Assembly (NCBI RefSeq): GCF_043290135.1 | Contig: NC_134709.1 | Span: forward strand, 71,104,456-71,168,455 | Source: Rhipicephalus microplus | Taxonomy: Eukaryota > Arthropoda > Arachnida > Ixodida > Ixodidae | Direction: 5' to 3' | Length of the DNA: 64,000 nucleotides | In this document: piece by piece, positions 21,873 to 33,237 of the stretch | How the letters are laid out: each line of letters opens with the position of its first letter | Position numbering within the stretch: the stretch's first letter is position 1 | Position numbers and translations under genes: made by a program | Notes under the pieces: generated by a model | What the model was told of the DNA's origin: nothing | Databases searched by the model: none | What the model saw: only the letters and a program-made list of their open reading frames with translations

Positions 21873-24130
21873 CATTTGCATTGTCCCATCTAGTGCATGA
21901 ATCAATGACACGTGGCTTTGCTATAGCAAAGATGCCTATGTGGTGTTGGATTGAACAGTGCATTGTACTTCATTTAGTTAATTACAGACTGATCAGTCTT
22001 GCAATAAGTGCTTCCTGTCTATCACCACACATGTTCAATTGAAAAGTTTGTGCTTGGCTCTTAATATGCTGGTATATAGCTTGTGTCTTGGACTACTCAA
22101 AATGAATGTTATTTTGCTGCTGTTTATGGTAATGAATATATCCAACATGAAAATATCTTGCCTTGTGAACTTTGTCAGACCTGCCTTTTTTTTCTCTCCT
22201 ATGCAGGCATTGTATGCGAGGGAGACAGTAACAGAGAGGTGATAGCTTGAGCTTCGGAAGAATAAATGCTGGTAGTGAGGCAATTACGCATCAAACATCC
22301 CAGCCATTTTGCCAACCGTCCTAAATGTGTTTTGAAAAAAAAATATTGTGCTCGTTTACTGTATTTTTCTGAAAACAGCAAAATGCTAAAGTATATCGCA
22401 GAGAACAAAATATTAGGCCACCTTGGTGCGTTCTGGACTTCCCAAGATGTCGTCTGGGTGTTGTTTGTAAAAAGTAAAGTGTTTCAAAAATACTGCCTCT
22501 TCTACACCAAATTCGGTCTTGGTATTAAGTGAAGGTGATTGTGTGTAGTGCATGAAGCTCAGTAACATTAGTGCAATTTTTTCGCCACATCAAAAGCAAG
22601 GAAGCAGTTCTCTTTATATGGCAAGTTATATGATTACACTTTGTCTTAAAGTAGAAATGAATTTTTGAAGTTTTCTTATGATGGCTGTTTTCTGCATTTG
22701 ATGTACGACAGCTTCCGTTCCGAAGCTCCCCATGGCCCTCAATAGGAGACTTAAAAAATCATTTTCCTTATTTAAACAAAAATTGTAATGATAACACTTG
22801 CCATGTAACAAGAACTGTTTATTTGCTTTCAACTTACATATAAAAGTAATTTTCAATTAGACAAACACACAGCTCAAATTGCATCTCAATGTGGACAAAA
22901 ACGAATATATAGTGATATTTGAATTCTGGACCTAACATTATTTTTTTCGTAAAATATAACTTCTGTGCAGTGAGTATTTGTGGCTCAAATATTCATACAG
23001 AATTCAGTATTGCCATACACGAAATGCAAACGATAAACAGTTTGGCTGAATTCTTCAAAGCCTATGTAGTAGAAAAATTGCACTAATGTTACTTGACTTC
23101 AAATACGTTAAGAAGCATCTTTACTTAATATGTAGATCAAATTTGATATGGCAAGAAAAAGCGGTACTTTGAAATTTTTCTCACAAATAACACCCGCACG
23201 ACATTCTGCGAAATTCTGAAGGTACCCACGTGACCACTACTCTTTTCATTTCAAAACATTTCTGCAAATAACTATTTTCAGAAGAGTAAATTACCATCAT
23301 TTTTTAAACTATACATCTGTGATGGTCGCCAGGCAGTATGGTTTGTATGTTTGGTGTAGAATAGCCCAGTGCAAAAAACAACAAATGGTTGAGCATCCTT
23401 TGACGCTCGGGCAATTTCGAAAGCATTTGTTTGTTAGCAGCAATTCAGTTAAGCCCTTGTCTTTATGCTTAGGCCCAGAAACAAAACACAAGTAACTAAA
23501 GTAGTCCTAAGAGTCATGTAGTCTCACTGTTCCAAGGCTTGTGGAGCCTAATTTAGTGCAAGCTTCACCATTTTTTAAAAATTCAGATTCAACCAACAGG
23601 TTTTCGAGGCACAGGGCATTTTCAGCTAACTGGTTTCACACCAGTTACTTAGATAAAAAGCGGAAAGTGGAGGTAAAAATACCATTTTAAAGGCATTGTA
23701 GGTAATAACAAAAAGGACTGCTTTCTTTTTTTGTGTGGTGCTTTGCCTGAACGCTGTGCTTTTTGTGATATAGTTCATTGTCTAGTGAACATAGGCCTTA
23801 AAAACTAACATTAGCCATGTTGAGGTCGATTTCTTGGTTATAGTCATAGTAGCCATATAAATAATTATGACTTCAAATTTGATTGTTCTTTTGAAGATTT
23901 TTTTCTTGCATAATGATATTTGAGAGTCTTAGTCAATTTTGTTATAACAAAACGTGATGTCATAATAGGGTCACTTTTTGTAGAGTCGTTCAGTTCTACG
24001 TTACCTTTTACATTCCTAATACAGCAGTTATTTTCAATATCGGTATTTAAAATGGAATGAGCATGCTGTATGTAGTAAGGTGTAAGCACTTACAGATAGC
24101 ACATGCACCCAACTTTTCTGTTGGCAGTTT
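21873..24130. other. AT-rich non-coding sequence
   Basis: Long AT-rich stretch with only short open frames. Nothing supported. Confidence 0.45.
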
Positions 24131-24146
24131 ATTTCTGTTATTCTTG

Positions 24147-24341
24147 ATTTATATGTAGGGTTTCACGTCCAAAAACCACTATATGATTATGAAAGACGTC
24201 GTAGTGGAGGGCACTAGAAACTTCGACCACTTGGGGTTCTTTAACGTACACCCAAATCTGAGCACACGTGCCTACAGCATTTCTGCCTCCATCAGAAATG
24301 AAGCCGGGGTTTGATATTGCGACATGCGGGTCAGCAGACAA
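24147..24341 (-). mobile_element. Ruka-like SINE, minus strand
   Basis: Reverse complement of the SINE at 19385-19625, about 80% similar by eye: it retains the body (TTTCACGTCCAAAAACCAC, GGGTTCTTTAACGTACACCC, GCCTCCATCAGAAATG) and part of the tRNA-like head (24300-24341), including GCGGGTCAGCAG. It is flanked by a 16-bp duplication, ATTTCTGTTATTCTTG (24131-24146) and ATTTCTGTTACTCTTG (24342-24357), with one mismatch. Confidence 0.88.
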
Positions 24342-24357
24342 ATTTCTGTTACTCTTG

Positions 24358-24895
24358 CTCCCCTATATGTGTGCAGTTCGGTTATAGTTATCTGCCTTGC
24401 ACAGATTTTTAATGGCACCTGCCTGGTCCTGCTTGCTTTCATGGTGATTTTAACCTTCATAAGTTGCATAGGTTTAACTCTCAAAATTGTTCAAGATGCC
24501 AATTTTGTGCACAAACTGTATAGTATAAAGGCAGCAGATGTACATGCACACACTATTAATTGAACATTGAGAGCTTTCACTTGCAGTTCCTAAAGTTTTA
24601 CTGTGCAGGAAGCGTTTAAATCATAATTTCATAAGGACATATAATCGATTATCTCTACCATTGAAAATCGTGATAACCTAGTTATTTTCACTGTGATAAG
24701 CATGCTGTTTTTTTTTTGATGTGGCAGAACTAATTTATACACTCATTCCTTCTATTATTCACATATGCATAACATGAAGGATTGTGTGCCTTAAATTTTC
24801 AGTTTCATTCTGTGTGTTATATTTATCGTGCATGTAAACTATTGTGCTAACATGTGTCTCTGACATCATTTGTGCCAATTATTTTTATTTCCAGG
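24358..24895. other. Non-coding (possible intron)
   Basis: Nothing recognised apart from a T-run at 24710-24718. Confidence 0.4.
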
Positions 24896-25200
24896 TGCCT
24901 ATGAAGGACACATAAGTTCTATCGCAGTGACCTTCGAAATTTACAGTGGTGCCGGAGCCTCAAGCAGCATTTCGCCGATCTCCACAAGGCATTCATGAGA
25001 TAAACACAGCGCCACACTTTCACAGTGCTATGATTATTATTTATGTTTAAACATTTCGTTTTAAAATTGCTGTTACATTGTGCCACCATCCTGTGGCTTA
25101 GGTGGAGCTCGTGAAATTGCGGTGCAGTCACCTCATTTGTGTACGATCAACACTGCAATGTCACTATTCACAGCTGGAGCATACAGACAAATAAAAAAAC
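24896..25200 (+). other. Candidate terminal exon with poly(A) signal
   Basis: An acceptor (TTTATTTCCAG, ending 24895) is followed by sequence open in one frame for 33 codons (AYEGHISSIAV...) to a TGA near 24997. An AATAAA signal lies near 25190. The order is that of a last exon. It could close the possible gene starting near 10.9 kb. The phase relative to the candidate exon at 14030 cannot be tested without transcripts. Confidence 0.25.
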
Positions 25201-25560
25201 AAATTGATTGTAGCAGGGCTGATGTGTATAATAATGCTTCTCTATTGATAATAATAACTTTATAAGTTCATTAGGTCTTGCATAGAACACTGCTATAATG
25301 TGTTGCAATGTAAGCACCATTTATGATCGCTAGCATGTTTAGTAGTTTTGTAATGTATTTTATTTAAAAGGTAATTTTGCTTCCGCATCACGACAATTAG
25401 TAAGATAATTCAATCCCTCATCATGCACATTTAAGAAATATTGTGATTTGTACACAGTATTGCATGTACTCAAGATGTGGACGTCTATTCAATTTACACA
25501 TTATATTGCTTTGCACTAGATTCAGACGTAACATGCACACATTTCAGTAATTTTCGCATG
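25201..25560. other. Non-coding, nothing recognised
   Basis: AT-rich, no feature supported. Confidence 0.45.
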
Positions 25561-25860
25561 ATACGTTTTTCCATAAGATGCGGAGTCCGCATCATACGTC
25601 TTATGCGGAGTCCGCATCATACATCTTCCATATTCCAATAATTCCGTATGTGAGGTCTCCGCATCTTACGGAACGTTTCAGTAGGGAAGCACGCACGATA
25701 TCTACAGCAAAAGCGCAGGAAATGCGGTGTTTCAGAAGGCAGCACAACCGGGCATCTTATGAGTGACGTCATCACATAGGCGGCACCACAGTATGTCCTC
25801 GAGGCCAATACATCGCGGATGCATGACCCGCGCTTTAAGAAGCTTCGCCGCTAAATTTGT
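25561..25860 (-). repeat. TACGGA-family dispersed repeat, inverted copy
   Basis: Contains TACGGAACGTTTCAGTAGGG (about 25665-25684), the reverse complement of the left end of the repeat at 7710. It also has a tandem pair of 25-bp units (25578-25602 and 25603-25627, one mismatch), each with the self-complementary core ATGCGGA-G-TCCGCAT. Towards the right a TTAAGAAGCTTCGCC phrase matches other repeat edges in the window (37378 and 60500 regions). Confidence 0.55.
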
Positions 25861-26149
25861 TAACGATTTAGAGCACTTTGTACTCTACCATGGGAGATCA
25901 TAAAGCCGTCCAATGATTTGGGACTATTTCATTTCCAGGTCTCATTTTACATACCTTGCGTACACAAAAAGGATGTATAATGGTATTCATGCATATGTAC
26001 AATGCAAGCTGTGTGTTTAGAAAACGTGTACAACGATTCCGTGTATTTCGCACTCGCCTATGGGAGAGCAGTGAGCCGTCCTGATTACAGGTAAAACTCT
26101 GGAGCAAGAGAGTAAAGTACCAGCCTAGCATCTCCCGGGCTGTTGTATG

Positions 26150-29100
26150 TGTTTATAAAAAATGAGTTACGCTATGTACATAAAACAAAAGTATCATAGC
26201 ATTCCAGTAATAGGTAACACACACTTCGGCACATCTATGTGCCACGACAAACATCACGACGTTGCAATGAAGACATCAATGCTCTAATATAAATGACACT
26301 ATTGGCATACATGTACACAAGATCTCAAGGCAACATCATGATACAATGGTATATAGATGCAATAGATGCAATGATACAATTGCTTGCAAACGAAATTATG
26401 AATAACTACTCAACGAGTGCTGCTTGGCACCACGTTGGTCGAAAAATCAGTTTTACCCTTTCGTGTTGAACATTGACGAAAGGGCACGACCAATGCCGCA
26501 AAAACTCGTGCTCTCCGAGAAAGAAAAGCTCCTCAGAGAAGAACGCAATAATATCTCATCTCATTTGGCCCACTATCTGCCACAAAGGACGCCCAAGGCA
26601 GCTGGCAGTCATGGCTTTGCATCACTTTCGCCAAAGGCTGAACAGCCCCGCAAATAATAAAAGAGCCGAGAAGTGCCCGCGCGGGAATTGGCCGTTGGTC
26701 ACAAATGCTCACACACCTTGTCCACGAAAATCAGCATGCACCGCGCGCCGAAAAGAGTGGGCTACCACACATTCCATTGTCACATGTCAATTGGTTTTGA
26801 CCATGACGCCTTTGGGGCAAGTGGGAGTGCGAACCACCTGCCATCACTGCAACCCATCTCGAGTGGGGAGCAAGCACCATCGCAGCCGCCAGATAAAGTC
26901 CCGAAGATGTCCTGGCCACACTTCTGTAGTTATTTGTTTCAAAGGGCGGTTCATAATACATTGACGATGCTGGGGCACCAAGGGCGGTAGTAGAGAGGCC
27001 ATTGTGTCCCCCACTTAAGATTCGGCCATCTCTATCTCTGGGCACGTAGTCTCCAACCATCGGGGAAATGCCAGAAGGGCTAGATACAAAGATGAAAATT
27101 CAGTTGATTCAGGACCTTGGTTAATTTTGATAGCCGGCAGGAAGACACATAGTGGTGGCCACAAATAGTAGCAAGGCGGTGTCTGAGTGGGCGTGCCATG
27201 ATTGCTCACCATTATCAATGAAGTGCGGAGACACAATGTAGAATCTATGAGGGAAACATTGGGAAATGCAAAACCGCCTTGATCTCGTGGTTGAGCTAAC
27301 GCCGGACGAGATAATGATTCTCTGCCACCAGACCCAGAAAAAATGAACTGAAGCAGCTTTGCACTTTCCTGAAGAATCGGAGCGACGACTTAACAGAATG
27401 GCATAGGTACCAATATATTTCGAAATACACCGTTTGAGGTAAGTATTGGCGTTTCAAGGGTAATTCGAAGTGCATGGCTGATTTTTATGACTTCTAAGAG
27501 TTTGTGGAACTAATCACCAGATGCTGTCTTGTACACCAAATGCAGTGAAAGAAACTCCCAGTATTTCAATGTTAGAGGACCACTGTAAAGGTGACGTGAT
27601 GCTGATGTGACCACTGGAGTTGGCAATAAAAAATACTGGCTATTAGCAAAAGTTTAACCTTGCACCAGAAATATTTCCGAATCATAAAGAGTATCCATAG
27701 CATGCTACAGTGACTGTTCATTATGTACATGTAGCGTAATGTCATCTGCACATGCAGTAACCTTTACTTGAGTGTTATTAAGTACGGGTAAGCCACGAAT
27801 CGGCAGGGGACATTCAACGGTCCTTAAGAAGGGTTCTAATGCAAAGATGTATAGCACTGGGGAGAGGGGCACCCTTGACGGACCCTACGCGTTTCCTTGA
27901 AATGGTGACTCTCGCGGTAGTCTATGTATAGGATACTTTCTGAATTAGTGTACATCGTGTGAATTAGGTCAATGAATTTATCCGGGAATCCAAATGCATG
28001 TAAAACATTCAGTAAGTAGCCATGCTCTAATAAATCAAAAGCTTTCTCCTGTTCTAAGGAAACAAACAGTCCCTGCGCACATCGACAAGTGGTGTACTAA
28101 ATGTCACGCGTTAGCCCCAGATGGGTGTGTATTTCTTGGCACTGAACAGAACAGACTTGGTGGGAAGCAAATAATGTTGCAAGAAATGAACTGATTCGGC
28201 GCACCAACATGTTGGCCAAGAGCTTGTAATCTATCATAGGCAGGGTAATAGGGCGCCAATCTTCTGGTCGCGTGGACATTGAGTCTTTCTTAAAAACTAG
28301 TGTTATGCGGCCTCTGTGAAAAGAGGTTGGAAAGGTAACATCTTGAAAACGCTTGCGAATCGCGCGTGACCTAATTGGACCAATGATAGGCCAGAACTGT
28401 ACATAAAACTCTGCACGAGTCTGTCAAGTTCTGGCGCCGAAATCTTTTTCATTACATCTAATGCGCCCTTTATTTTGTCATCGGATGGTAGTGATAGTTG
28501 AACGTTATGTGACATTTGAAATCACGTGGTAAGTCTTTTAGTAGTGGCTGCGAAGAAACGAATCCTGGGTAACTGATAATAGAAACAGATTGAGCCATTG
28601 ACTGAAAGTGTTGACTCAATGCCTGAAAGTCACGCGTACTCACAGCAGCTGGCGTGGTAGAGTTCAGCGAGTGGGCACGAGGGCCTGGTGGACGAATCAG
28701 AGCTCTGCCGCATACCTTAGCACCTCAGGTTGCTCACACGGTGCACGCCAAAACGGCCAAGCTAAAGTCGATAGCGAAGAAGCGCGCATAGTACGTTGTT
28801 ACCGTTCCACGAGCTCCTCTTGCCATGCCCGCATAACGGGGGAACGCCTGGGAATACAGCGGGCAACGCGTACTTTTCGGATTAACAATGAAGCATCATT
28901 GGACATATGGGCACAAAGTTTCCTGCCCGATGCACTGCAATGATAGCGCCACTGTTCTTTGAGGCGATCTCAATCAGCTATATCCTCCCGGATGAGCGAT
29001 GCGCCTAACACTCCGGGCAATTTTTTTATACACTGAGAGTCCTGGAGGGCGCAGAAATCGAGACGCCTTGGTCTGTGATTTGTTGGCGTCTTCTTTGGCA

Positions 29101-29400
29101 GGTGGAAAGAGAGAGCATAGTTGGGCGGTGGTAGACAATGTACACTGGTGTCGGTGGCAATGACATTACACCGGTGTCTTGAACGTAGGTAATGAGACCA
29201 GGGGATGCGTGCACACGATCGATTCTGCTGCTCGACGCTGCTCGATGCCATGTGTAGGCAAAATTGCTACTATGTTCACGTTTATAAAAGCCCCATCGGC
29301 GTCCGTGAACTCTAGCGTGTTCTTACAATATCCTGATGCGTTCGTTTTACATTCACAACATGTGGTAATCCTAGTGACTTTAATTGTGTCTTAGACTCAC
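26150..29400 (-). mobile_element. Decayed L1/Tx1-like LINE, minus-strand copy
   Basis: Read on the minus strand the copy runs from an endonuclease C-terminal block near 29220-29000 (LITYV.DTGVMSLPPTPVYIV), through a pre-RT block (about 28515-28303) and RT blocks (RPEDWRPITL.M.DYKLLANMLVRRI near 28270-28150; a damaged RQG-type block near 27850), to a zinc-binding tail region (about 26960-26650, LPTRDGLQRW type) and a 3' UTR ending near 26150. It is about 75-80% similar by eye to the plus-strand copy starting at 29400, with which it meets head to head. Frameshifts and stops are everywhere, so no protein can be made. Both edges are approximate. Confidence 0.75.
26673..29251 (-). pseudogene. ORF2 remnant (endonuclease, RT, zinc-binding) of the minus-strand LINE
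   Basis: Scattered conserved blocks in several minus-strand frames: endonuclease end (HDTGV...VYIV.HRP), pre-RT SDDKIKGALDVMKKISAPELD, RT block 2 RPEDWRPITL, and the C-terminal block LRDFIWRL-like followed by LPTRDGLQ. The frames change at least five times. The plus-strand open frames over 26424-26990 are shadows of this. Confidence 0.6.
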
Positions 29401-31813
29401 ACGCAGACGTTCAAGGTCCGAATGCAGCCGGTCAAATTGGAACGCCAGAGAACGCGAATGTCTAGTGCAGTAACTGGCATTGAGTGGCATTAATGTAAGT
29501 GTACATGGTAGCACTTATGCCTGAACTTGGCGTCAAGCAGCGTCGAGCAGCAGAATTGATCACGTGTACGCATCATCTGGTCTCATTACCTACGTTCACG
29601 ACACCGGGGCAATGTCATTGCTACCGACACCAGTCTACATTGTCGACCACCGCCAAGTTATGCTCTCTCTCTCCACTTGCCAGCGAAGACGCCAACGATT
29701 CACAAACCATGGCGTTTCGATTTCCGCGTCCTCCAGGACTCTCAGTCTGCGGAATAATTGTCCCGAGCGTTACGTGCATGGCTCATTGGGGCGGATATAG
29801 CTGATTGGCATCGCCTCAAAGAAAGTGGGGCTATTATTGCAGTGCGTCTGGCAGGGAATTTCGTGCCTGTATGTCCAAAGATGCTTCGTTCTTAATCCGC
29901 AAAAAAATCCTTAATTGTCCACCGTACTCCCAGGAATTCGCCCCTTATGCGGGCATGACAAGAGGAGCTCGTTGAACGGTAACAACATACTATGCGCGAT
30001 TCTTCGCTATCGGCTGCAGCTTGGCGCTGTAGGCATGCACCATGTGCGCACCCTGAGATGCGCGCAGAGTTCTGATTTTTCCACCAGACTCTCCTGCCCA
30101 CTCGCTAATCTCTGCCGTGCCAGCTGCTGCGGGTACGCATGACTTTCAGGCATTCACTCAACACTTTCAGTCAATAACTCAATCTGTAGCTTGTGTCAGT
30201 TACTCATGATTCGTTCTTCGCATGCACTGCTAAAATACTTACCACATGATTTCAACATGTCACATGACGTTTCGTTGTCACCACCATTAGATGACGAAAG
30301 AAAGGGGGCGTTAGACGCAATTAAAAAGGGTTCGGCCCACGGGTCTGACGGACTCCCTGCAGAGTTGTATCTGCAGTTCTGGCCTATCACTGCAGGTTGA
30401 TTCATGTCACGCGTCATTCGCAAGTGTTTCCGAAATATTACCCTTCCACATTCTTTTCACAGAGGCCGTGTACTTCTATTGCCAAAAAAGACCAAATGTC
30501 CACGCAACCAGAAGATTGCCATCCTAGTACTCTGCCTTATGTGGATTACAAGCTATTGGCCAAGGTTATGGTGCGCCGAACCAGTCCGTCTCTGGCATAA
30601 TTATTCGCTCCTCACCAGGTTTTTTCCGTTCCGGGTCGAGAAATACACACCCATACGTGGTTAACGCGTGGCATCATTCAGTACACCACTATAGCTTCCT
30701 CAGATCAGGAGAAGGCTTTTGATTCTATAGAACATGCCTATTTAGTAAATCTTTTACATGCACTTGGATTCTCGGATAAGTTCATTGACCTCATTCACGC
30801 GATTGACAATAATTCAGTATGTACCCTTTACATAGGCTCCCGTGAGAGTCACCCTTTTAAAGTCACGCGTGGGGTCCGTCAGGGGTGTCCCCTCTCCCCA
30901 GTTCTATTCATCCTTGCAACAGAACCCTTCCTAAAGGCCGTTGAACGTGACCCTAAGATTCGATGCTTATTCCTGCCTGGTAACACTCAAGTAAATGTCA
31001 CTGCATATGCAGAAGACATTACTCTATATGTATATGAGGAACACATCGCTGCGGCATGCTCTTGATACTTTCCATAATTACGGCATTATCTCCGATGCAA
31101 GGCTAAACTTCTCTAAAAGCCAGTATTTCTTTATTAGCAACCCCAGCGGTTGTATCAGCATCCCGTCGCCTTTACAATGGTCCCTTATTATTGCAATACT
31201 GGGAATTACTTTCATTGCATTTGGTGTACTGGAATACTATCTGGTCACCCAATGTACAAACTCTTCAAAGTCGTATAAAAGCAGCCAGGCACTTCGAATT
31301 CCCACCGTTGGAACACAGATACTTATCTCGGACAGTGTACCTGGGAAAATTTTGCTACATTTGCCATTCTGTTAAACCACCGCTCCACGTCTTCAGGAAA
31401 GTGCGAAGCTGCATCTGATCATTCTTCGGTCTGGTGGAACACAATTGTTATCTCGTCTGACGTTGGCTCAACCACGAGATAAAGGGATGTTTTGCACTCC
31501 CCAACGTTTTCATCGTGGCTTGTACCTTGTGGCTCCGCACTCTGTTGCGAATACTAAGCAATGATGGCACGCCCGCTCAGACACTGGCTCGCTACCATCT
31601 GGTACCATCACTATGTGTCTTCCTGCTGGCTAGCCAAATTAACCAAGTTCCCCAATCAACTGAATTACCATCTGTGTCGAGGCCTTCTGGCATTTCACCG
31701 ACGTTTGGAGGCTACGTGCTCGAAAATATAGAGGTGACCGAATTTAAAGTGGTGGACACAATGGCCGCCCTTCAACGACCCTTGGTACCCCAGCATCGTC
31801 AATCTATAATGAA
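29400..31813 (+). mobile_element. L1/Tx1-like LINE, plus-strand copy, left part
   Basis: Partner of the minus-strand copy, transcribed away from it. It contains the endonuclease end (29564-29800), pre-RT block (30190-30400), and RT blocks. It is cut at 31813 by insertion of another LINE and resumes at 36128. The cut is shown by comparing with the minus copy, where the sequence equivalent to CATCGTCAATCTATAATGAAC runs straight into the equivalent of CTACCCTTTGAAATCAATAC. Confidence 0.75.
29564..31375 (+). pseudogene. ORF2 remnant of plus-strand L1/Tx1-like LINE
   Basis: Blocks in order: endonuclease C-terminus, MSHDVSLSPPLDDERKGALDAIKKGSAHGSDGLPAE (pre-RT/fingers, split by mutations from what follows), QPEDCHPSTLPYVDYKLLAKV, then about 30690-31050 EKAFDSIEH, GVRQGCPLSPVLF and a damaged catalytic box YAED in place of YADD. 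RQGCPLSP is typical of L1/Tx1-type enzymes. Several frameshifts and stops break the frame, so it is inactive. Confidence 0.7.
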
Positions 31814-31816
31814 CAC

Positions 31817-32344
31817 GGCACGGCAACGTCCATGCGAACGAAATGCCTAAACTGCAGCTGTTCGTCTTCCAGGTTGTGCCGTGGATTTTGACAGCGATCG
31901 CGACAAGCCGATCTGATGGGACGCCTTTCCTGCTTCCTCATCTCAGCCTGGTTTTGGAAGATGCGCCGTGGATCAACGGAGCACCGGCCTCAGTGACGTC
32001 ACTGGCAGCGCATTTACTTTAAGAGCAGCACATCAAGCAACTTCTCAGAGGGCACGGCAACGTCCATGCGAACGAAATGCCTAAACTGCCGCCGTTCGTC
32101 TTCCAGGTTGTGCCGTGGATTTTGACAGCGATCGCGACAAGCGGATCTGATGGGACGCCTTTCCTGCTTCCTCATCTCAGCCTGGTTTTGGAATATGCGC
32201 CGTGGATCAACGGAGCACCGGCCTCAGTGACGTCACCGGCAGCGCAGTTACTTAAAGAGCAGCACATCAAGCAGCTCCTCAGAGGGCACGGCAACGTCCA
32301 TGCGAACGAAATGCCTAAACTGCCGCCGTTCGTCTTCCAGGTTG
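31817..32344 (+). repeat. 234-bp tandem units in the LINE 5' region
   Basis: Unit starts (GGCACGGCAACG) lie at 31817, 32051 and 32285, so the period is 234 bp, exactly 78 codons. The third unit is partial (about 60 bp, to CTTCCAGGTTG). Each unit contains an ATG in the ORF1 frame (MPKLPPF or MPKLQLF). Unit 2 is open throughout; unit 1 is closed by one inserted T that creates a TAA near 32018. Repeated 5' monomers of this sort act as promoters in mouse L1; whether they do here is inference. Confidence 0.92.
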
Positions 32345-33237
32345 GTTTTCAAACTACTGTTGTCACTTACCGTAGTGATAATAGATTTTTGATTGTCCTG
32401 CCGTGCCCTCATAGATGTTCCTTGATTCTTGTTGATTGCTGGTCTGTGTTGCTGCGGTTGTTGATGGCGGGGGATGTCGAAGAAAACCCCGGCCCTACTG
32501 TGGCCCAGCAGCTACAGACTATTTTGGAAAATCAGGCAGCATTTGACCGTCGGTTGACTGACATTCATGATCAATTAGCCCAGATACAGACAAATACCGA
32601 TGGATTGGCTGGCTTAGCTGCTTCAGTTCAAGAACTGAACGCAAAAATTGAAGTTCTGGAACATACTGTAAAAACACAGGCAGAAAGGCTAAGTGAACTT
32701 GAAAACAGAAGTAGACGCAATAACCTCTTGGTTTTTGGAGTAAAGGAATGCAGCCCGGAATCGGAGTCAGACCTGAAAGTTTCTGTAGTCGACAATATAT
32801 TTGGCAAAAAACTGAACGTCCATGTTAAAACAATAGAAAGAATTCATAGATTGGGCAAGCAACGGCCGGGGCATATTAGACCAGTCATAATGAGGTTCTA
32901 CGATTTCAAAGAAAAAGATGCTATACTCCGAAACTGCAGCAAACTAAAGGGAACTTCTATTAGCGTGAGCAATGATTATTCGAAGGAGACGGTCGCGGTG
33001 CGGAAAAAGTTGTGGGACAGCGCATCTGCGGACAGGGGCAGCGGAAAGAAGGTATTGCTAGTTTATGACAAATTGAAGGTAGGCGAAAGCTTATTTACTT
33101 GGGACTACAACCGAGATGAACGCCAACCATATCGTAAGGAGCGATATGCTAAAGGATCGCCAGCAGCAACGCTCAACTCTGACAGCGTTGGCGGCGCCCC
33201 GGTGGGAGGGGCAGTGGCTGCACCGTCACATGCGTAG
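32311..33237 (+). CDS. LINE ORF1 protein: 2A peptide, coiled coil, RRM-like RNA-binding domain
   Basis: The frame is open from 32077, but the ATG at 32311 (purine at -3) begins the last monomer and gives about 308 residues; an upstream start at 32077 would give 386. Residues 1-62 include a hydrophobic stretch (SLILVDCWSVLLRLLMAG) running into DVEENPGP (32473-32496), a canonical 2A ribosome-skipping motif; separation is expected between Gly (32491-32493) and Pro (32494-32496). Downstream lies a heptad-like coiled coil (LNAKIEVLEHTVKTQAERL), then ENRSRRNNLLVFGV and a C-terminal domain like L1-type ORF1 proteins, which bind element RNA as trimers. 2A motifs at the N-terminus of LINE ORF1 proteins are known in several animals, where they can also act as signal sequences. 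The stop is TAG at 33235-33237. Confidence 0.85.
   Translation: MPKLPPFVFQVGFQTTVVTYRSDNRFLIVLPCPHRCSLILVDCWSVLLRLLMAGDVEENPGPTVAQQLQTILENQAAFDRRLTDIHDQLAQIQTNTDGLAGLAASVQELNAKIEVLEHTVKTQAERLSELENRSRRNNLLVFGVKECSPESESDLKVSVVDNIFGKKLNVHVKTIERIHRLGKQRPGHIRPVIMRFYDFKEKDAILRNCSKLKGTSISVSNDYSKETVAVRKKLWDSASADRGSGKKVLLVYDKLKVGESLFTWDYNRDERQPYRKERYAKGSPAATLNSDSVGGAPVGGAVAAPSHA

Noticed and set aside
26424..26990. Plus-strand open frames of 77-163 codons
   Set aside because: They are antisense to the C-terminal block of the minus-strand LINE; the same peptide appears antisense at 36159-36401 in the plus copy.
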